Assembly (NCBI GenBank): GCA_002501205.1
Contig: DLRW01000092.1
Location: 697 to 20,189, forward strand
From: Flavobacteriales bacterium UBA7878
GTDB lineage: Bacteria; Bacteroidota; Bacteroidia; Flavobacteriales; Schleiferiaceae
Direction: 5' to 3'
DNA: 19,493 nucleotides
Shown here: positions 15,866 through 19,493 of the stretch, one piece after another
Layout of the letters: the number at the start of each line of letters is the position of its first letter
Numbering within the stretch: the stretch's first letter is position 1
Translations under genes and position numbers: made by a program
The notes under the pieces: generated by a model
Seen by the model: the letters and a program-made list of their open reading frames with translations, nothing else
What the model was told of the DNA's origin: nothing
The model's database searches: none

Positions 15866-16558
15866 ATGCGAACATTACTAGGAAGTCTTAGAATTCAAAT
15901 CCCCGAGCAACTCTACGTGAAAGACCCGGAAACCACTGATCTCGGTAAACGTATAGTTGAACACAGCATATTATTAATCAATGAATTAGGCTTCGAGTGT
16001 TTCACTTTTCGGAAATTAGGCGCTGCCATAGGTTCTCCAGAAAGTACTATTTACCGCTATTTCGAAAACAAGCATAAACTCCTGCTCTATCTGATTTCTT
16101 GGTACTGGGCCTGGCTCGAATACAAGGTCGTTTTTGCTACCGCCAATGTGGAAACCGCTAAAGACCAGCTCTGCAACAGCATCCGCACCATTTGTGAAAC
16201 CGTAAAACAGGATCAGAATTTTTCGCATATTAATGAGGAAGTCTTGCAACGCATTGTAATTGCAGAATCCTCTAAAACCTTTTTAACCAAAGAGATTGAT
16301 CAAGAAAATAAGAATGGTTATTTCAAGAATTATAAAAACCTGATTGAAAGATTAGCGGGTATTATTTCGGATTTAAACCCCGACTTCAAACACCCTCGCA
16401 CCCTGGCTTCTACCTTATTAGAAGCGAATCATCTGCAAAAGTTCTTTGGGGAGCATATGCCATCCATTACAGATATCGCCACCCAAGACGAAGACCTGAT
16501 ACTCTTTATTGAAACTATGACCACCAGTATTTTAAACTATGGCCCTAAACGATCCTAA
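15866..16558 (+). CDS. TetR/AcrR-type transcriptional regulator
   Basis: A 230-residue regulator that should bind DNA as a dimer and release it on ligand binding. The N-terminal domain is typical: LGKRIVEHSILLINELGFEC, then FTFRKLGAAIGSPESTIYRY followed by FENKHKLLLYLI, with the helix-turn-helix at about residues 47-66 and the usual YRYF/K-LL cap. The C-terminal part (about 85-230) is helical and variable, as expected for a ligand pocket; its ligand cannot be predicted. An extra N-terminal segment of about 20 residues precedes the domain, and no closer ATG is evident, so the start at 15866 is kept. It is the first gene of the export operon and overlaps the ABC transporter gene by 20 bases. 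A perfect dyad inside its own promoter suggests autoregulation. Confidence 0.92.
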   Translation: MRTLLGSLRIQIPEQLYVKDPETTDLGKRIVEHSILLINELGFECFTFRKLGAAIGSPESTIYRYFENKHKLLLYLISWYWAWLEYKVVFATANVETAKDQLCNSIRTICETVKQDQNFSHINEEVLQRIVIAESSKTFLTKEIDQENKNGYFKNYKNLIERLAGIISDLNPDFKHPRTLASTLLEANHLQKFFGEHMPSITDIATQDEDLILFIETMTTSILNYGPKRS

Positions 16559-18245
16559 CCGACCGCTTCGCCGATTTTGGAAGCTCCTTGCTACAGAGCG
16601 AAAAGACATCGGAAACATATATATCTACGCCCTTTTTAATGGTTTGCTCTCACTCTCCATTCCTTTGGGCATTCAAGCTATTATTAACCTTATCCAAAGT
16701 GGAACCACCTCTACTGCCTGGGTAGTGCTGGTAATAGTGGTTTTGGTAGGCCTTATCCTGGCAGGAGTATTCCAAATCTTCCAGCTGAGTGTGGCAGAAC
16801 GCATTCAACAGCGCTTATTCGTAAACGCCTCTATTGAATTCGCCTACCGCATTCCCCGCCTAAAGCTCAGTGCTTTAAAAAACTACTATCCGCCAGAATT
16901 AGTCAATCGCTTTTTCGATGTAATCACCGTCCAAAAGGGCCTCTATAAACTGCTTTTCGACTTTTCGGTAGCCAGTCTGCAGATTCTTTTCGGCTTAATC
17001 CTGCTATCCCTCTACCACCCTTTCTTTATTGCCTTTGGCTTCTTCCTGATCTTTATTCTGATCATTTTCTTCCGCATTACCTCTCGTCGCGGATTAGAAA
17101 CCAGCTTGCAGGAAAGTCAGTACAAATACGAGGTTGTTTCTTGGCTGGAAGAATTGGGTCGAAACCTGTCCACCTTTAAAATGGCGGGGCGCACCAGTCT
17201 GCCCATGGATCAAACCGACAAGCTGAGCTCCAATTACCTGCGTTCGCGGCGCTCTCACTTTGCGGTACTGGTGCGTCAGTACACCTCATTAGTATTCTTT
17301 AAAGTGCTGATTGCCGGTGGCCTACTCTTGTTAGGAGGTCTATTGGTATTTGATCAGCAAATGAATATCGGCCAGTTTGTAGCAGCGGAGATCGTAATCG
17401 TGCAGATCATTTCTTCGGTTGAAAAACTGGTCTACAGCATTGAAACCATTTACGATGTATTAACCGGTCTGGAAAAACTGGGTGCCGTTACTGATCTGGA
17501 ATTGGAAAACCATGATGAAGAAGAGCAAATCCAACTTAAAAATGGCGATAAGCTCAAAGTAAAAATCAAAAACCTCAATCTCGATTCACCGCAATGGGGT
17601 CAACGTATTTTAAGTGACATTAATCTAGAAGTCAATCATGGTGAAAAAATTGGTATCACTGGCACCATGGCTTCCGGTAAATCATCCCTATTGCAGCTAA
17701 TTGCCGGTTTATTTGATTCCTATCAAGGTAGCTTGCTTTATAATGATATCCCTTACAATAAGGTGCAATTGGAAACCCTGCGGAGTTTGATTGGTGATAA
17801 TTTACGTCAGGAGGAAATTTTTGAAGCTTCTATTTTAGATAATATCAGCCTGCGTCGCGAATCCGTAGACCAAAAGCAAGTAATGGAGCTCCTGGAATTA
17901 GTGGGCCTCAAAGATTTTGTCGAAGATCTGCCCAATGGCATTTTCACCACGCTACCTACTGGAGGTTTGGGTCTGGCCTCCAGCACTCGAAACCGAATAT
18001 TAATGGCTCGTAGCCTAGCCGGCACCCATAGTTTATTGCTTTTGGAAGACAATTGGTTTGACGTGGATGATGATACCCGAAACAAGTGGCTGGATTATCT
18101 CTGCGTCGATTGCGGACAGTCGGTAATTATTGCCACTAACAATAAAGCCTCTTTGGAGCGCATGGACCGCATTCTTATTCTGGATAAAGGTCGCATTGTT
18201 AAAGAAGGAAGCTATCAAGAACTTAAAAATGATCTGCCATGCTAA
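16539..18245 (+). CDS. ABC exporter (fused membrane and ATPase domains) with degenerate ATPase motifs
   Basis: A 568-residue half-transporter of the type I exporter kind. The membrane domain has six hydrophobic helices (about 28-50, 60-83, 137-160, 162-181, 250-271, 281-300); there is no N-terminal C39 peptidase domain. The ATPase domain starts near residue 340. The P-loop GTMASGKS (375-382) keeps Lys381 but has Ala378 instead of the second glycine. The Q-loop Gln424 is present (NLRQEEIFEASILDNI). Other motifs are altered: LSGGQ is LASST (479-483), Walker B and catalytic glutamate read LLLLED (499-504) instead of hhhhDE, the D-loop is FDVD (507-510), and the switch histidine is Asn534 (IIATNN). 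It overlaps tetR by 20 bases and the HlyD gene by 7, so it works with that adaptor, probably exporting a small molecule or peptide. Hydrolysis may be slow, or the domain may mainly bind ATP. Confidence 0.9.
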   Translation: MALNDPNRPLRRFWKLLATERKDIGNIYIYALFNGLLSLSIPLGIQAIINLIQSGTTSTAWVVLVIVVLVGLILAGVFQIFQLSVAERIQQRLFVNASIEFAYRIPRLKLSALKNYYPPELVNRFFDVITVQKGLYKLLFDFSVASLQILFGLILLSLYHPFFIAFGFFLIFILIIFFRITSRRGLETSLQESQYKYEVVSWLEELGRNLSTFKMAGRTSLPMDQTDKLSSNYLRSRRSHFAVLVRQYTSLVFFKVLIAGGLLLLGGLLVFDQQMNIGQFVAAEIVIVQIISSVEKLVYSIETIYDVLTGLEKLGAVTDLELENHDEEEQIQLKNGDKLKVKIKNLNLDSPQWGQRILSDINLEVNHGEKIGITGTMASGKSSLLQLIAGLFDSYQGSLLYNDIPYNKVQLETLRSLIGDNLRQEEIFEASILDNISLRRESVDQKQVMELLELVGLKDFVEDLPNGIFTTLPTGGLGLASSTRNRILMARSLAGTHSLLLLEDNWFDVDDDTRNKWLDYLCVDCGQSVIIATNNKASLERMDRILILDKGRIVKEGSYQELKNDLPC

Positions 18246-19493
18246 ATATATCGCCCGAAAATGCTGTGGCGAAAAAGATAGATCGCCGTCGTTACTCCAG
18301 TATGCGGGTCTTTTTGGATGAAGCCCGTTTGCAAAAGAGTCGCAAACGCCTTTACTTAATATTCTTTGCCATTTTAATTGGTTCCTTGTTCTTGCCCTGG
18401 ACCCAAAACATCAGGTCTAAAGGATATGTAACCTCCTTACAACCGGAGAAAAGGCCACAAACCTTACAATCGGTTATTGGTGGTAGAATTGAGCAATGGT
18501 TTGTGAGTGAAGGTGATTTTGTAAGCAAAGGCGACACTCTCTTGTTTATCTCCGAAACCAAGAACGATTATTTTGATCCTCGACTTTTAGAACGTACCGA
18601 TGCTCAAATTCAATCGAAGCGATCTTCTCAGGACAATTATCAGCAAAAAGCATCTGCCCTTGAAACACAGGTGAGAGCACTCAAAGAAAATCGTCGTCTG
18701 AAATTGCAACAGGCAAATAATAAAATTGAAATCAGCCGACTTAAAGTGGTCGCCGATTCAATGGACCTGATTGCAGCTCAAACAAATGAAGGTATCGCCG
18801 TGGCGCAAATGCAGCGTATGGACACCCTTTACAGTCAGGGTTTGTATTCTAAAACTGATTTAGAAAAACGCCGCCAAAAGCTTCAGGAAAGCACTTCCAA
18901 GCGAATTGCACAGGAAAGTAAGCTACTGGCCGCTCGCAATGAGTATATCAATGCGAAGGTAGAACTGAATGCCATTTCGGCCGACTATGACGCTAAGATT
19001 TCCAAAGCCGAAAGCGAACGCTATGCCACCCTTTCTTCGATGTATGGCACCGAAGCGGAGGTTAGTAAGTTAGAGAATCAATACAGCAATTATGCTGTGC
19101 GTACCAGCAATTACTACATCCTTGCGCCCCAAGACGGTTATATTACCAGGGCTTTGAAAACCGGTTTGGGAGAAACCGTAAAAGAAGGCGAAGAAATTAT
19201 TACCATCATGCCAGCCAATTACGATCTGGCGATCGAAATGTACGTGCGTCCTATAGACTATCCTTTAATGCATGTGGGAGAAGAAGTTCGTATCCAGTTT
19301 GATGGTTGGCCTGCGATATTTTTTAGTGGCTGGCCCGGAGTATCTGTAGGAACCTTTGCTGGTAAAATCGTAGCTATCGATAATTTCACTTCCAGCAATG
19401 GTATGTACCGATTGCTCGTTGCCCCCGATCCAGAGGGAGTTGAATGGCCGGATGGAATTCGTCCAGGCGCCGGTGCTAAAACCTTTGCTCTTT
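18239..19493 (+). CDS. HlyD-family periplasmic adaptor (membrane fusion protein), 3' end cut
   Basis: The first 418 codons of a membrane fusion protein, open to the right edge. It starts with the ATG at 18239, seven bases inside the end of the ABC gene. A basic cytoplasmic tail of about 42 residues precedes one membrane helix (about 43-60, LYLIFFAILIGSLFLPW). Next comes the first half of the lipoyl domain (SVIGGRIEQWFVSEGDFVSK, then GDTLLFI), then a long alpha-helical hairpin of about 200 residues rich in Q, K, E, R and A with the turn SQGLYSKTDLEKRRQKLQES. The lipoyl domain closes with ILAPQDGYITRALKTGLGET and VKEGEEIITIMP, and a beta-barrel part follows (YVRPIDYPLMHVGEEVRIQF). It bridges the inner-membrane ABC exporter to an outer-membrane TolC-type channel, which should be encoded just beyond the window. 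Confidence 0.93.
   Translation, partial: MLNISPENAVAKKIDRRRYSSMRVFLDEARLQKSRKRLYLIFFAILIGSLFLPWTQNIRSKGYVTSLQPEKRPQTLQSVIGGRIEQWFVSEGDFVSKGDTLLFISETKNDYFDPRLLERTDAQIQSKRSSQDNYQQKASALETQVRALKENRRLKLQQANNKIEISRLKVVADSMDLIAAQTNEGIAVAQMQRMDTLYSQGLYSKTDLEKRRQKLQESTSKRIAQESKLLAARNEYINAKVELNAISADYDAKISKAESERYATLSSMYGTEAEVSKLENQYSNYAVRTSNYYILAPQDGYITRALKTGLGETVKEGEEIITIMPANYDLAIEMYVRPIDYPLMHVGEEVRIQFDGWPAIFFSGWPGVSVGTFAGKIVAIDNFTSSNGMYRLLVAPDPEGVEWPDGIRPGAGAKTFAL

Overview
The window reads as chromosomal DNA of a Bacteroidota bacterium, most likely a free-living (perhaps marine) member of Flavobacteriales. Three things point there: promoters of the type TAnnTTTG with almost no Shine-Dalgarno sequences, a protein set typical of the phylum (BatD-like Ig domain, CarboxypepD_reg-like secreted protein, small lipoproteins, SLC5-type sugar symporter), and a ligA / small DUF / dapA gene order. 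This placement is an inference from the sequence, not a database result. I see no tRNA, rRNA, CRISPR array, insertion sequence or phage gene, and no gene-free stretch longer than about 200 bases.

Layout. Bases 1-2002 hold a minus-strand run: an atypical NAD(P)-binding epimerase-like protein, a small outer-membrane beta-barrel-like protein, and an MBL-fold hydrolase cut by the left edge. From 2182 the plus strand carries an exported BatD-like protein, a lipoprotein overlapping it by ATGA, and an SSS-family sodium/solute symporter. Facing these on the minus strand (5039-5702) is a two-gene module: a four-helix membrane protein and a 62-residue Cro/CI-type regulator, with nested dyads at its promoter. 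Next on plus is a 515-residue exported protein of unknown function, ending at a strong bidirectional terminator (7498-7525).

Bases 7552-13594 are a minus-strand gene run read as ettA, GT92-like glycosyltransferase, ligA, DUF6913-like protein, dapA. Genes overlap or abut except for a 53-base gap before ligA, where a possible leaderless promoter sits. Divergent from ettA is a CarboxypepD_reg-like exported protein (13628-14398). A CPA1 Na+/H+ antiporter follows on minus (14467-15738).

The right end (15866 to the edge) is a tightly overlapping plus-strand operon: TetR-type regulator, ABC exporter, HlyD-type periplasmic adaptor (cut by the edge). It has a clear TAnnTTTG promoter with a perfect dyad between its two elements. 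This looks like a self-regulated tripartite efflux or type I export system; a TolC-type outer-membrane channel would be expected nearby but is not in the window. The most interesting observation is that the exporter's nucleotide-binding domain keeps the Walker A lysine and Q-loop but has altered ABC signature, Walker B aspartate, catalytic glutamate, D-loop and switch histidine, while the open reading frame is intact.
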